From an uncultured Clostridia bacterium (GTDB lineage Bacteria; Bacillota; Clostridia; Christensenellales; Pumilibacteraceae): a DNA stretch of 64,000 nt. This document shows positions 25,588 to 33,883 of this stretch, piece by piece. Below the pieces are notes generated by a model. That model had not been told where the DNA came from. It searched no databases and saw only the letters and a list, made by a program, of their open reading frames with translations. A program made the translations under genes and the position numbers. Within the stretch, counting starts at the first letter, position 1. Every line of letters starts with the position of its first letter. The DNA lies in NCBI GenBank assembly GCA_934270565.1, contig CAKQPR010000003.1:139454-203453 (forward strand). Direction: 5' to 3'.

Positions 25588-25616
25588 TTGCTTTTTTTGC
25601 GTGCGTAAGCTATAAT
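25588..25616 (+). promoter_or_regulatory. promoter of metG-tatD
   Basis: TTGCTT (25588-25593), a 17-nt spacer and TATAAT (25611-25616), 36 nt before the metG ATG. The leader is too short for a T-box. Confidence 0.75.
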
Positions 25617-25651
25617 ATAACGGTAAAACAAGGACCTTCGGAGAAAAAACC

Positions 25652-27580
25652 ATGGAAAAAAAGACTTATTACATTACCACGCCGATTTATTATCCGAGCG
25701 GCAACTGGCATCTCGGGCACAGCTACACGACGGTTTGCTGCGACGCGATCGCGCGCTACAAGCGTATGAGCGGGTTTGACGTATTCTATCTTACGGGTAC
25801 GGACGAGCACGGACAGAAAATCGAGAAAAAAGCGCTCGAAGCGGGCAAAACCCCCAAACAATTCGTGGACGAGCGGGTAGCGGACATCAAAAAACTCTGG
25901 CAGCTGCTTGACATAAGCTACGACAAATTTATCCGCACGACGGACGATTACCACGTCAAAGCCGTTCAGAAAATCTTCAAAAAGCTGTACGACAACGGCG
26001 ATATTTACAAATCGACTTACAAGGGCAAGTACTGTACGCCCTGCGAGTCGTTCTGGACGGAAAGTCAGCTTGTAGACGGCAAATGCCCCGATTGCGGCAG
26101 AGAAGTCACGGACGCCGAAGAGGAAAGCTATTTCTTCCGCCTCAGCAAGTATCAGGACAGAATAAAGAAACTTCTTACCGAAACCGACTTCCTTCAGCCT
26201 CAGACCCGCGTAAACGAAATGGTAAACAACTTCCTTAAAGAAGGGCTTACCGACCTCGCCGTTTCGCGTACCTCGTTCAAGTGGGGAATTCCCGTCGAAT
26301 TCGACCCCGGTCACGTCGTGTACGTGTGGGTGGACGCGCTCAGCAACTATATCACCGCGCTCGGCTACGGCTCGGACGACGATTCGCTTTATAAAAAGTA
26401 CTGGCCGGCGGACCTTCATATGGTCGGCAAGGAAATCGTGCGTTTCCATACGATCATCTGGCCGGCGATCCTTATGGCGCTCGGCGAACCGCTCCCGAAA
26501 AAAGTATACGGTCACGGCTGGCTGCTTCTCGGCGGCGACAAGATGAGCAAGAGCAAGGGCAACGTCGTCGATCCGTATATTCTCGCGGAGCGTTACGGCG
26601 TGGACGCGATAAGATACTACCTTCTCCGCGAAATTCCGTTCGGCTCGGACGGAAGCTACACCAACGAGGAATTCATCGGGCTTATAAACAAGGACCTTTG
26701 CAACGACCTCGGCAACCTCGCCCGCCGCACGCTCGCCATGAGCCGTCAGTACTTCGGCGGCAAGGTTACGGACAAAGGCGAGAATGGCGAAGGCGACGAA
26801 GAGTTTATCGCCGCGATAAATTCGCTCCGCGCCCGCACGGACGAAGCGATCGACAAAATCAACCCGTCCAAGGCGCTCGAAGAAATTTTCGCCGTCATCG
26901 ACAAAGCGAATAAGTATATCGACCTCACTCGCCCGTGGGTGCTCGCGAAGGAAAACGCCCGCGCCCGCCTCGAAAGAGTTATGTACAACCTGCTCGAAGC
27001 GCTCAGAGTGTGTTCGACTATGCTGCTGCCGTTTATCCCGACTTCGCCCGCGCGTATTCTCGACGGGCTCGGGGTAGAAAAACCCGACGATTTCGAAAAA
27101 GCGGCTTACGGCGCGGTAAAGAGTTACGAAACGCACGAAATCGAAGTGCTTTTCCCGCGTATCGACGTAGAAAAGGAGCTTAAAGAAATGGAAAAATTAG
27201 CCGAAGAAGCGAATAAACCCGCCGCCCCCGCGGAAGAGAAGAAGGAAGAAATCCCCGAAATCAGCGCGGACGAATTCTTCCGTACCCGCCTCGTCGTCGG
27301 CAAGATTCTTGCCTGCGAAAAGGTTGAAAAAGCGGATAAACTGCTTAAGTCCACCGTGGACTTCGGAAACGGCGACGTCCGCACGATTCTCAGCGGCATA
27401 GCCAAGTATTACACGCCCGAAGAAATGGTCGGCAAAAGCGTCGTGGTAGTCGCCAACCTCGCGCCCCGCAAGATCCGCGGTATCGAAAGTCGCGGAATGC
27501 TGCTTTGCGCGGCGACGGACGACAAGCTTTGCCTCGTTGCACCCGAAAAGGACGCGGAAGCGGGCACCGAAGTATGCTGA
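25652..27580 (+). CDS. metG: methionyl-tRNA synthetase
   Basis: Charges tRNA-Met with methionine. It has class I signatures: the HIGH-type motif WHLGHS at residues 19-24 and KMSKSKGN near residue 298. A zinc-knuckle is CTPCESF ... CPDCG, around residues 129-150. A C-terminal tRNA-binding domain (Trbp111/EMAP-like, from about residue 540, FFRTRLVVGKIL to the end) makes the 642-residue long form. The ATG follows GGAG. Its last codons overlap the tatD start by 7 nt, a common metG-tatD arrangement in Firmicutes. Confidence 0.97.
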   Translation: MEKKTYYITTPIYYPSGNWHLGHSYTTVCCDAIARYKRMSGFDVFYLTGTDEHGQKIEKKALEAGKTPKQFVDERVADIKKLWQLLDISYDKFIRTTDDYHVKAVQKIFKKLYDNGDIYKSTYKGKYCTPCESFWTESQLVDGKCPDCGREVTDAEEESYFFRLSKYQDRIKKLLTETDFLQPQTRVNEMVNNFLKEGLTDLAVSRTSFKWGIPVEFDPGHVVYVWVDALSNYITALGYGSDDDSLYKKYWPADLHMVGKEIVRFHTIIWPAILMALGEPLPKKVYGHGWLLLGGDKMSKSKGNVVDPYILAERYGVDAIRYYLLREIPFGSDGSYTNEEFIGLINKDLCNDLGNLARRTLAMSRQYFGGKVTDKGENGEGDEEFIAAINSLRARTDEAIDKINPSKALEEIFAVIDKANKYIDLTRPWVLAKENARARLERVMYNLLEALRVCSTMLLPFIPTSPARILDGLGVEKPDDFEKAAYGAVKSYETHEIEVLFPRIDVEKELKEMEKLAEEANKPAAPAEEKKEEIPEISADEFFRTRLVVGKILACEKVEKADKLLKSTVDFGNGDVRTILSGIAKYYTPEEMVGKSVVVVANLAPRKIRGIESRGMLLCAATDDKLCLVAPEKDAEAGTEVC

Positions 27581-28350
27581 TCGACTCGCACGCGCACCTT
27601 ACCGACCCGCACTTCGACGCCGAAAAGATCATCGCGGATATGAATGCGGACGGGCTCGAAAAGATAATTACGGTCGGTTGCGACCCCGTTTCGTCCCGCG
27701 AATGCCGCGATATTGCGGAAGCGCACGAAAATATTTACTTTTCGGTCGGCGTTCACCCCGACGACAGTCAGCGCCTTACCTGCGATCCGTTCGCCGAGCT
27801 TTTCGAACTCTCGAAAAGCCCCAAATGCGTCGCGATCGGCGAAATCGGGCTCGATTATCATTACGATTCGACCGAACGCGAAGTCCAGAAAAAATGGTTC
27901 GAACGCCAGCTTTGCCTCGCCGAAGAAGCCGATCTGCCTGTGATTTTCCATATCCGCGACGCCTACGAGGACGCCGAAAAGATTATTCGCGAGCATATCG
28001 GCCGCTTAAAACGCGGCGGGGTAGTGCATTGCTTCTCGGGCTCGCGCGAAACCTCCGAAATCTTCCTTAAAATGGGACTTCATATTTCGTTTACCGGCTC
28101 GATCACGTTCAAAAACGCCAAAAAGTTCGCCGAAATTATCGGCGCCGTGCCGCTCGATCGGATTCTGGTCGAAACCGACTGTCCGTACCTCACCCCCGAA
28201 CCGCACCGCGGCGAAACGAATTACCCGAAATACGTCCGCTTCGTCGCCGAGAAAATCGCGGAGTACAAAAACCTCGATTTTGCCGAAGTCGCCCGCGCCA
28301 CCCGCGCCAACACCTACCGCCTGTTCTATAAGCTCGACAGGGAGAATTAA
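27574..28350 (+). CDS. tatD: TatD family metal-dependent hydrolase (DNase)
   Basis: A 258-residue TIM-barrel hydrolase with the TatD metal ligands: DSHAHL at the N-terminus, GEIGLDYHY, VIFHIRDA, VVHCFSGS, and ETDCPYLTPEPHRG near the C-terminus. TatD proteins show 3'-5' exonuclease activity in other bacteria and are linked to DNA repair or quality control. The ATG at 27574 overlaps the end of metG and starts exactly at the family N-terminus; the longer frame to 27505 would read deep into metG. Confidence 0.95.
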   Translation: MLIDSHAHLTDPHFDAEKIIADMNADGLEKIITVGCDPVSSRECRDIAEAHENIYFSVGVHPDDSQRLTCDPFAELFELSKSPKCVAIGEIGLDYHYDSTEREVQKKWFERQLCLAEEADLPVIFHIRDAYEDAEKIIREHIGRLKRGGVVHCFSGSRETSEIFLKMGLHISFTGSITFKNAKKFAEIIGAVPLDRILVETDCPYLTPEPHRGETNYPKYVRFVAEKIAEYKNLDFAEVARATRANTYRLFYKLDREN

Positions 28351-28777
28351 CACCGACAATCTCGCGCCGGCGGACAACATATTTAAAGCCTTCCCCCTTG
28401 GGGGAAGGTGGCACGAGTGTGAGCGTTAGCGATCCGAGTGACGAATGAGGGGTCTGGCTGAGACGAACACAACGTAAAAGACAACCCCTCATCAGTCGCT
28501 ACGCGACAGCTTCCCCCCAAGGGGAAGCCTTATAAGGTAGGGGCGTTCCTCGTCCGCCCACAAACCAAGCGGAAAGCTCCTTAGCCCCGTCATTTCGAGC
28601 GTTAGTCGAGAAATCCCCCGCATCGGAAACGGAACCGCTCGTACACGAGCACCCCAAACACCCGCCCGCGCCGAGCGGAAGAAGCGTGCATAATCACAAC
28701 CCGAAATTATTTAAAACCCCAAAAATCACAAGACGTATACGTTTTTTTACGACACAACAGACATCGGAGACACAACT
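28351..28777 (+). repeat. 427-nt repeat block between tatD and its linked radical SAM gene
   Basis: Holds a complete long hairpin element at 28386-28531 (listed separately), a GTAGGGGCG/CGTCCGCCC element near 28538-28562, and a GTC hairpin of the TTC/GAA stem type at 28589-28615. The last ~100 nt before the radical SAM gene carry no clear repeat. No gene is seen. Confidence 0.75.
28386..28531 (+). repeat. long palindromic element, copy 1 (about 146 bp)
   Basis: Starts AAGCCTTCCCCCTTGGGGGA and ends TTCCCCCCAAGGGGAAGCCTT. An inner ATGAGGGGT / ACCCCTCAT stem means that the whole unit can fold back on itself. Related copies lie at 36715-36858, 41563-41705 and 44583-44723. Confidence 0.8.
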
Positions 28778-29371
28778 ATGAAAGAAAATTTCGTATATCG
28801 CTACGGCGACAATCTTTATGTAAATCTTACCAACCGCTGCTGCAACGACTGCACGTTCTGCATTCGCAACAACGGCGACGGAATAGGCGACAGCGGCTGT
28901 CTGTGGCTCGACCGCGAGCCGACTGCGGACGAGTGCATCGCGCTTATAAAGGCGGCTGGCGAGTATTCCGAACTCGTTTTCTGCGGCTACGGCGAGCCGA
29001 CCTACCGCGTGGACGAAATGGTAAAAATCGCCGACTTCGCGCACTCTCAGGGCAAAGTAACCCGTCTTAATACCAACGGTCTCGGCAACCTCATAAACGG
29101 CGAGGATATCGCCCCGAAACTTGTAAATGCAATCGACGTTATATCCGTTTCGCTCAACGCCGACAACGCCGAGGATTACGACAAGGTTTGCCGCAGTATT
29201 TACGGCACCGAAGCGTTCGGAGCAATGCTCGACTTCACGCGCGAGTGCGTAAAGCTCGGCGCTAACACCGTCATGAGTGTGGTTGCGGTAGACGGCGTTA
29301 ATATCGAAAAATGCCGCGAAATCGCATCTTCCGTCGGCGCTCACCTCCGCGTAAGAGAGTATATCGCGTAG
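28778..29371 (+). CDS. TatD-linked radical SAM protein
   Basis: A 197-residue small radical SAM protein. The 4Fe-4S ligands are in RCCNDCTFC near the N-terminus (CxxxCxxC). GYGEPT and the alternating beta-alpha pattern (TRLNTNGLGNL, IDVISVSLNADNAED) complete the SAM-binding barrel. It matches the family found next to tatD in many Firmicutes (TIGR04038, tatD_link_rSAM). Here it follows tatD on the same strand but a 427-nt repeat block separates them. The ATG follows GGAG. Substrate is unknown. A bidirectional terminator lies downstream. Confidence 0.9.
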   Translation: MKENFVYRYGDNLYVNLTNRCCNDCTFCIRNNGDGIGDSGCLWLDREPTADECIALIKAAGEYSELVFCGYGEPTYRVDEMVKIADFAHSQGKVTRLNTNGLGNLINGEDIAPKLVNAIDVISVSLNADNAEDYDKVCRSIYGTEAFGAMLDFTRECVKLGANTVMSVVAVDGVNIEKCREIASSVGAHLRVREYIA

Positions 29372-29397
29372 CATTTACCCGTTTTCCGAGTTTAACG

Positions 29398-29432
29398 AAA
29401 AAAGCCCTCTTCATCGCCGAAGAAGGCTTTTT
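29398..29432. terminator. bidirectional terminator
   Basis: AAAAAAGCC...TCTTC / GAAGA...GGCTTTTT hairpin between convergent genes; T runs on both strands. Confidence 0.85.
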
Positions 29433-29444
29433 GCATAGTTGCGT

Positions 29445-29966
29445 TTACGCTCTGGCTATCTTTATTTTAAGAGAAGTATCCGATGCGCGTACGGCGAACG
29501 TGTACGACGTCGAACCCGCAAGCGAAATTTCGTAAGACTTATCGAAGCTCAAAGAAGAAGCGTTAGATTTGAAAGTTTGCGATGTGTTAGCCGCGTTTTT
29601 TACGGTGACGAGGTTGGCGTTGTCGAGATATACAATGTATTTGGCGGTCGCGCTGCCGCTTATGTTAAGTCTGAATTGATATGTACCGCCCGCAACGGAG
29701 TTCACGGTCTTGGTTTCGCCGAGAGAGACGGCGTACGTCGTGCCCGAACTGCCGGATTTGTCGGGCGTTTTGTCCGGATTGCGCGGTAAATCTTTGACGA
29801 TCAGGAATACGCCCAAGGCGATCAGTATCACCGCAATGATCGACGTAATCGCAAGTATCGTTTTGCCGATCGGATCGAGGGCTTTGGGCTTTGCGGCGGT
29901 TTGGGACGGCGCGGCGGGAACGTTTGCCGTTTCGGTCTTGTTTACGTTAGCCGGTTGTTCGCTCAT
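29445..29966 (-). CDS. single-pass membrane protein with extracellular beta domain, hypothetical
   Basis: 173 residues: a Pro/Ala/Thr-rich cytoplasmic N-terminus of about 35 residues, one membrane helix (TILAITSIIAVILIALGVFLIV, residues ~35-56, cut here for length), and a beta-rich C-terminal domain of about 110 residues (VAGGTYQFRLNISGSATAKYIVYL). The domain resembles small carbohydrate- or peptide-binding beta sandwiches but I do not recognise a family. Its start overlaps the stop of the SPFH gene (ATGA), so the two are translationally coupled. Confidence 0.8.
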   Translation of the reverse strand: MSEQPANVNKTETANVPAAPSQTAAKPKALDPIGKTILAITSIIAVILIALGVFLIVKDLPRNPDKTPDKSGSSGTTYAVSLGETKTVNSVAGGTYQFRLNISGSATAKYIVYLDNANLVTVKNAANTSQTFKSNASSLSFDKSYEISLAGSTSYTFAVRASDTSLKIKIARA

Positions 29967-31291
29967 TGTTCCGATCCTCCTTTGTCCGACTTTTGTCCCG
30001 ACGTGTTCTCCGTCATATGGCTTGGCGCTTCGGACGGTTCGTCGGTCTGTGACGGCTCGATTTTTTCGGCTTTGAATTTCTTGTGATTAAAAGCGGCGAC
30101 GAGCCCGAAAATAAACGTAAATACGCCGAGTACGATCAGCCCCGCGCCCTTATTTTTGGCAAAGAATACGATCATGGAAATCAGCAGGCATATGATCGCG
30201 CACGCGACGAAACCGCCGAGGAAAGAGCTCCGCTGAGGCGGAATATCCGGGATAATGTCCTTTTGCTTCTGAATTTCGCTGTCGTTGCGGATAGCGTTTT
30301 TGGTGATATCGATAGAATGATCGACCGTTTCGGTTTCGGTCTTGCCGATTTTGGAAAGATAACGTCTGAGCGCCAGATCTTTTTCGTATTCCGTGAGAGT
30401 GTGATCGGCATCGGGGTATTTTTGCTCGATGGCGAGTTTCGCTTCGTAATTTTCGAGCGATTTTCTGGCGAGTTCGGTTTCGGCCTCGGCGGCTTCGCGC
30501 TGTTGCCGTATCAGGAAAGCTTGATCCTCGATTTTACGACGGATATCGTCGGGAATCGAGATCTTTTCGATCGAAACCTGCCGCACGGCGATGCCGTAGG
30601 CGCTCATTCGCACGGACAAAGTATCCGCAAATCCCGCTTCGATATCCGCGACTGAAGCGCACAGCTTGTAAAAGCCGGCGTTTCTTGCGGACAGATACCC
30701 GTTAAGGTATGATCTGTATTCCGAAACTATAATGTCGGAAATAGCCGATTTGATTTTGTTTTCGCCGAGTTGCGTGATATGCGAGTCGATTTTATCGATA
30801 AAAGCGAGCGCGTCGTTGAGCTTAAGAACGACTTTGATCTTGGATCTGAGAGAGGTCGGAATCCGAAGGTCGGCGTCGAAGTAATAAATTTCGTCGTCCG
30901 CCGCAGTGTGCGCGTAACAGAAAACGAGTTTATTGTCCGCACTGCGCTGAATCGCAACCTGATCGGCGTTCGGGTCGCGTTTTTCTCCTTTCTTCTGCCT
31001 GTTGGTTATGTCCGTTTTCAGTCGGGCGGAGAGGAAAATCTGCGCGAGCTCGTCGGTGTACTGTTCCCGCGTGAGGTAAATGAAGTTTTCCGGTTTTTCC
31101 GTCACCGCAAAGCGGATAAATTTTTGCGCGTTGTTGCCTTTAAGTTTCGAAAGAAGGTTCGGGCGCTGACGGATAGCCGCCGAGAAAGCTTCACGATCGG
31201 ACAGTTTGGCAGGATTGAGCGCGTCGATACCGATTTCTCCCCGAACGAGTTTAACGGCAAGAGCCGGAGGATTTTCGTATTCTTGTTGCAT
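29963..31291 (-). CDS. SPFH/band 7-domain protein with C-terminal membrane segments
   Basis: 442 residues. The start ATG at 31291 is chosen because GGAG lies 10 nt upstream; the frame is open to 31366 without an RBS. The N-terminal part includes an SPFH-like domain (about 90-290) ending with the conserved type VRMSAYGIAVRQVSIEKISI and DDIRRKIEDQ. A charged, probably coiled-coil stretch follows (QREAAEAETELARKSLENYE). Two membrane segments near the C-terminus (FLGGFVACAIICLLISMIV and GLIVLGVFTFIFGLVAAF) and a polar tail complete it. SPFH proteins form rings or scaffolds on membranes. It sits between a zinc-ribbon gene and a membrane-protein gene in one operon. Confidence 0.85.
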   Translation of the reverse strand: MQQEYENPPALAVKLVRGEIGIDALNPAKLSDREAFSAAIRQRPNLLSKLKGNNAQKFIRFAVTEKPENFIYLTREQYTDELAQIFLSARLKTDITNRQKKGEKRDPNADQVAIQRSADNKLVFCYAHTAADDEIYYFDADLRIPTSLRSKIKVVLKLNDALAFIDKIDSHITQLGENKIKSAISDIIVSEYRSYLNGYLSARNAGFYKLCASVADIEAGFADTLSVRMSAYGIAVRQVSIEKISIPDDIRRKIEDQAFLIRQQREAAEAETELARKSLENYEAKLAIEQKYPDADHTLTEYEKDLALRRYLSKIGKTETETVDHSIDITKNAIRNDSEIQKQKDIIPDIPPQRSSFLGGFVACAIICLLISMIVFFAKNKGAGLIVLGVFTFIFGLVAAFNHKKFKAEKIEPSQTDEPSEAPSHMTENTSGQKSDKGGSEQ

Positions 31292-31307
31292 AATCTTTTG
31301 TTCTCCT

Positions 31308-31496
31308 TTATTTCTCGAGGTAATTACTGCACTTTTTACAGATCGCCGTGTATTGCGGGTTCGCAAAACCGCAAATGTCGCACACTACGAGTTTTTCATT
31401 TTCCTGCGTCTGAAGTACGATTGTACAGTTTCCGTCGTTTTCGACAGACGGATTGTTTTCGGTAGCGCTCGGCGCTTGTTTCTTAGGTTTGTCCAC
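31308..31496 (-). CDS. small zinc-ribbon protein, hypothetical
   Basis: 62 residues with GTG start, preceded by GGGAG at 7 nt. The last ~25 residues are a rubredoxin-like zinc ribbon (VVCDICGFANPQYTAICKKC). The N-terminal half is polar and probably disordered. It begins the three-gene operon with the SPFH gene 16 nt downstream, behind a consensus promoter. It could recruit partners to the SPFH scaffold; that is inference from order only. Confidence 0.8.
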   Translation of the reverse strand: MDKPKKQAPSATENNPSVENDGNCTIVLQTQENEKLVVCDICGFANPQYTAICKKCSNYLEK

Positions 31497-31528
31497 AGTA
31501 TTTCTCCCGATGTGAAAATTCTGTTATA

Positions 31529-31557
31529 ATTTTATCACGCATTACGCGCGTTGTCAA
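31529..31557 (-). promoter_or_regulatory. promoter of the zinc-ribbon/SPFH operon
   Basis: On the minus strand TTGACA (31557-31552), a 17-nt spacer and TAAAAT (31534-31529), 33 nt upstream of the GTG. Confidence 0.85.
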
Positions 31558-31649
31558 GTGAAAACAAAGCGGCGCGGGAAAAGGGCGGGAGAAAGCGGCG
31601 GTTCATAACCAAAATTTATGACTTATAAAATTTACTGATACTTTGCGGC

Positions 31650-31679
31650 TTGACAAGGCGGTGGAAAGGGTGATATACT
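31650..31679 (+). promoter_or_regulatory. promoter of the sugar isomerase-like gene
   Basis: TTGACA (31650-31655), an 18-nt spacer and TATACT (31674-31679), 34 nt before the ATG. Confidence 0.8.
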
Positions 31680-31712
31680 TAGACCGATCCAGAAATTTCG
31701 GAGGGAAAAACA

Positions 31713-32567
31713 ATGAAAGTAGTAGCGCAGACGCACCTTGCGAGCGAGAAACTCGGCTCGGATTTCGAAGCCGTAAAAGCGTTAAAAGAAGCGGGTTTCG
31801 ACGGATACGATCTGTCGATTTTTCACGGCGGATCGATATTATATAAGGCTGACCCGCTCGGTGAGGCTAAAAAACTTCGCGAATTATCCGAAGAAATCGG
31901 CATACCGTGCTTGCAGGCGCACGCTCCGTTCACGTGCCTTCGTGACGCCGCTCACGCCGACGAATACCGCAAAACCGAGCTCGAACCCGCCGTCCGTATC
32001 GCGGGGATTCTCGGTTGCCCCGTGATCGTCGTGCACCCCGGTAACGATCTTTCGGTCGAAACGAACTACGAACATATCTATAAACCGCTTCTCGAAATCG
32101 CCCGCCCGCTCGGCGTTAAAATCGCTACCGAGAATATGTGGAATTACGACGATAAGATGCAGATTACCTCGAAGAACGTCGCGTGCGCGACCGTCGAGAA
32201 CTTCTGCCGTCAGGTCGACATCGCAAACGACGAATATATGACAGCTTGTCTCGATATCGGACACGCCGAAATCACCGACGCCCCCGGCGCGGTCGCTATG
32301 ATCAGAGGGCTTAATAAGCGTATCGGCGCGCTTCACGTTCACGACGTGGATAAAATCAACGATCTTCACGTTCTGCCGTTCAGCTCGAACGCCGCCGTCG
32401 CGTGGGATCCGATCATCGACGCGCTTCGCGAAATCGGCTACAAAGGCGCGTTCACGTTCGAAGCGGATAACAGCCTCAAACGCCTCCCGCCCGAAATCAT
32501 CGTTCCCGCGCTCCGCTACGAAGTCGCAATCGGCAGATATTTCACCGCCAAGCTCGAAGCAAAATAA
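31713..32567 (+). CDS. sugar phosphate isomerase/epimerase-like TIM-barrel protein
   Basis: 284 residues of the xylose isomerase-like / AP endonuclease 2 fold. Characteristic strands are seen: CPVIVVHPGND, VKIATENMWN, ACLDIGHAEI, RIGALHVHDVDKINDLH and AFTFEAD. The metal-binding Glu, Asp, His and Glu residues fall in these strands. Members isomerise or epimerise sugars, inositols or hydroxypyruvate; the exact substrate cannot be told. The ATG follows GGAGGG. It is a single gene with its own promoter, between the SPFH operon and a long repeat block. Confidence 0.9.
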   Translation: MKVVAQTHLASEKLGSDFEAVKALKEAGFDGYDLSIFHGGSILYKADPLGEAKKLRELSEEIGIPCLQAHAPFTCLRDAAHADEYRKTELEPAVRIAGILGCPVIVVHPGNDLSVETNYEHIYKPLLEIARPLGVKIATENMWNYDDKMQITSKNVACATVENFCRQVDIANDEYMTACLDIGHAEITDAPGAVAMIRGLNKRIGALHVHDVDKINDLHVLPFSSNAAVAWDPIIDALREIGYKGAFTFEADNSLKRLPPEIIVPALRYEVAIGRYFTAKLEAK

Positions 32568-32717
32568 ACCGCCGACAGGGAGCCCCTGCGGGCAAGTCGG
32601 CGATGACGGCGAGCCGCCGTGGGCAAGTCGACGATGCCCGTACTTACTTTTGGTAGAGCGCGGTAGGGGCGGACGCCCTCGTCCGCCCGCAAACATTGCG
32701 GAACGGTACTTAGTCTC

Positions 32718-32945
32718 GTCATCTCGAGCGTAGCCGAGAGATCTCGCGGGAGCGAATACGGATGTAAGTGAACGGTATGCTTCAAATACCTGCCCGCTAA
32801 TGTACGTTATGCGGTGGTCCGAGGGCGAACCGCCCTACCGTCGGCTACGCCGACAAAAAAGGTCGGAAACAATACAACAGTATCGTTATCGGGTGACTTC
32901 CGCGGGGGATTTCTCCACTACGGCTACGCCTTCGGTCGAAATGAC
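32718..32945 (+). repeat. 228-bp unit with inverted hairpin ends, copy A
   Basis: Begins GTCATCTCGAGCG and ends TTCGGTCGAAATGAC. The interior carries TGCGGTGGTCCGAGGGCGAA and a GTCGGCTACGCCGAC hairpin. Confidence 0.75.
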
Positions 32946-32965
32946 ATTAAAAAGCGACTGAATTC

Positions 32966-33205
32966 AAGCCTTCCCCCGAGGGGGCGCGACGCGGCGGTGC
33001 GAAGCACCGTAAAAACAGTCCACAGGTGACTGTTTTTAGCCAAAGCGGCGAAGTAGCTGTGCTACGAGCTGGGGGTAGTTGCGAGTGGGAACACAGTGAC
33101 CCGAGCAACGGTAGGATTGTTAAAACCAAGCTGTAATTCGTACAGTAACATTACAATCCCCCACTCACCTGCGGTGGGAGCCCCCTTCCGCGCAATGTGG
33201 GCCTT
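32966..33205 (-). repeat. about 240-bp interspersed element, copy 2 (reverse of 9253-9445)
   Basis: Compared with copy 1 it has an extra internal stretch with two hairpins: CGGTGC-GAA-GCACCG (32995-33009) and a terminator-like AAAAACAGTC / GACTGTTTTT (33011-33037). The end sequences and the AATCCTACCG core are shared. Confidence 0.7.
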
Positions 33206-33257
33206 GATAAGTCCGCTTGCGCGTATTAAAAAACAATAATAAACGGTATTTCGCCTC

Positions 33258-33494
33258 GTCATCTCGAGCGTAGCCGAGACCAAAGCGGGAGCGAATACGG
33301 ATGTAAGTGAACGGTATGCTTCAAATACCTGCCCGCTAATGTACGTTATGCGGCGGTCCGAGGGCGAACCGCCCTACCGTCGGCTACGCCGACAAATAAG
33401 GTCGGAAACAATACAACAGTATCGTTATCGGGTGACTTCCGCGGGGGATTTCTCCACTGCGCTCGGGTTTCACCCTCGCTTCGGTCGAAATGAC
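33258..33494 (+). repeat. 237-bp unit with inverted hairpin ends, copy B
   Basis: Nearly identical to 32718-32945 across its interior (TGCTTCAAATACCTGCCCGC, CGGTCCGAGGGCGAACCGCC), with a different right-hand hairpin loop. Confidence 0.75.
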
Positions 33495-33629
33495 ATTGAA
33501 AAGTAAACGCGTTGCGCCGGTACGATTCCCACGAACACGATACCCCAAAACACTCGCCCGCGGCGGTTCACCAACTTGCCCGTAGGAGCCCACCGCGCTG
33601 CGTTTTTCAAAAACATTATAAAAGCCACG

Positions 33630-33662
33630 ACCCGACGAATAATTCTTTCGTCGGGTTTTCTG
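33630..33662. terminator. terminator-like hairpin
   Basis: CCCGACGA (33631-33638) / TCGTCGGG (33648-33655) followed by TTTTCT on the plus strand. It lies 229 nt beyond the XRE gene stop and may serve either strand. The stretch 33663-33883 is AT-rich and shows no gene I can support. Confidence 0.5.
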
Positions 33663-33883
33663 TATAAGACATATTATTATAATTACTTAATAATTACGTT
33701 CCGTGCCTGACGAACCAAATGTTTTGTGTCCGATGAACCATACGTTCCGCGCGAAAAACTTTTTAACGCCGTCGTTGTCAAGACACTCCCGAAAATTCGC
33801 CGAACATACTGACTTATCGCCGAACAAACTGCAACAACGCCTCATTTGCGCCCGAGCGGCAATTCGCCCGCCGACTTTGATTG

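Larger units (their letters stand above)
32568..33603 (+). repeat. about 1-kb intergenic repeat mosaic
   Basis: Order: a CAAGTCGGCGATG/GGCGAGCCGCCGTGGGCAAG element (32575-32640), GTAGGGGCGGACG/CGTCCGCCC palindrome near 32664, two-hairpin unit 32718-32945, larger reversed element 32966-33205, second two-hairpin unit 33258-33494, then a GCCCGCGGCGG element (33550-33595). The two units are nearly identical over about 230 bp apart from their right hairpins. No gene is present. Confidence 0.85.

Noticed and set aside
25533..25651. T-box or other riboswitch before metG
   Set aside because: Only 36 nt lie between the -10 box and the ATG, too short, and no specifier or antiterminator sequence is seen.
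32718..33494. CRISPR array
   Set aside because: Repeats are hairpin-bounded units of different lengths and spacing, not short direct repeats with regular unique spacers; no cas gene is present.
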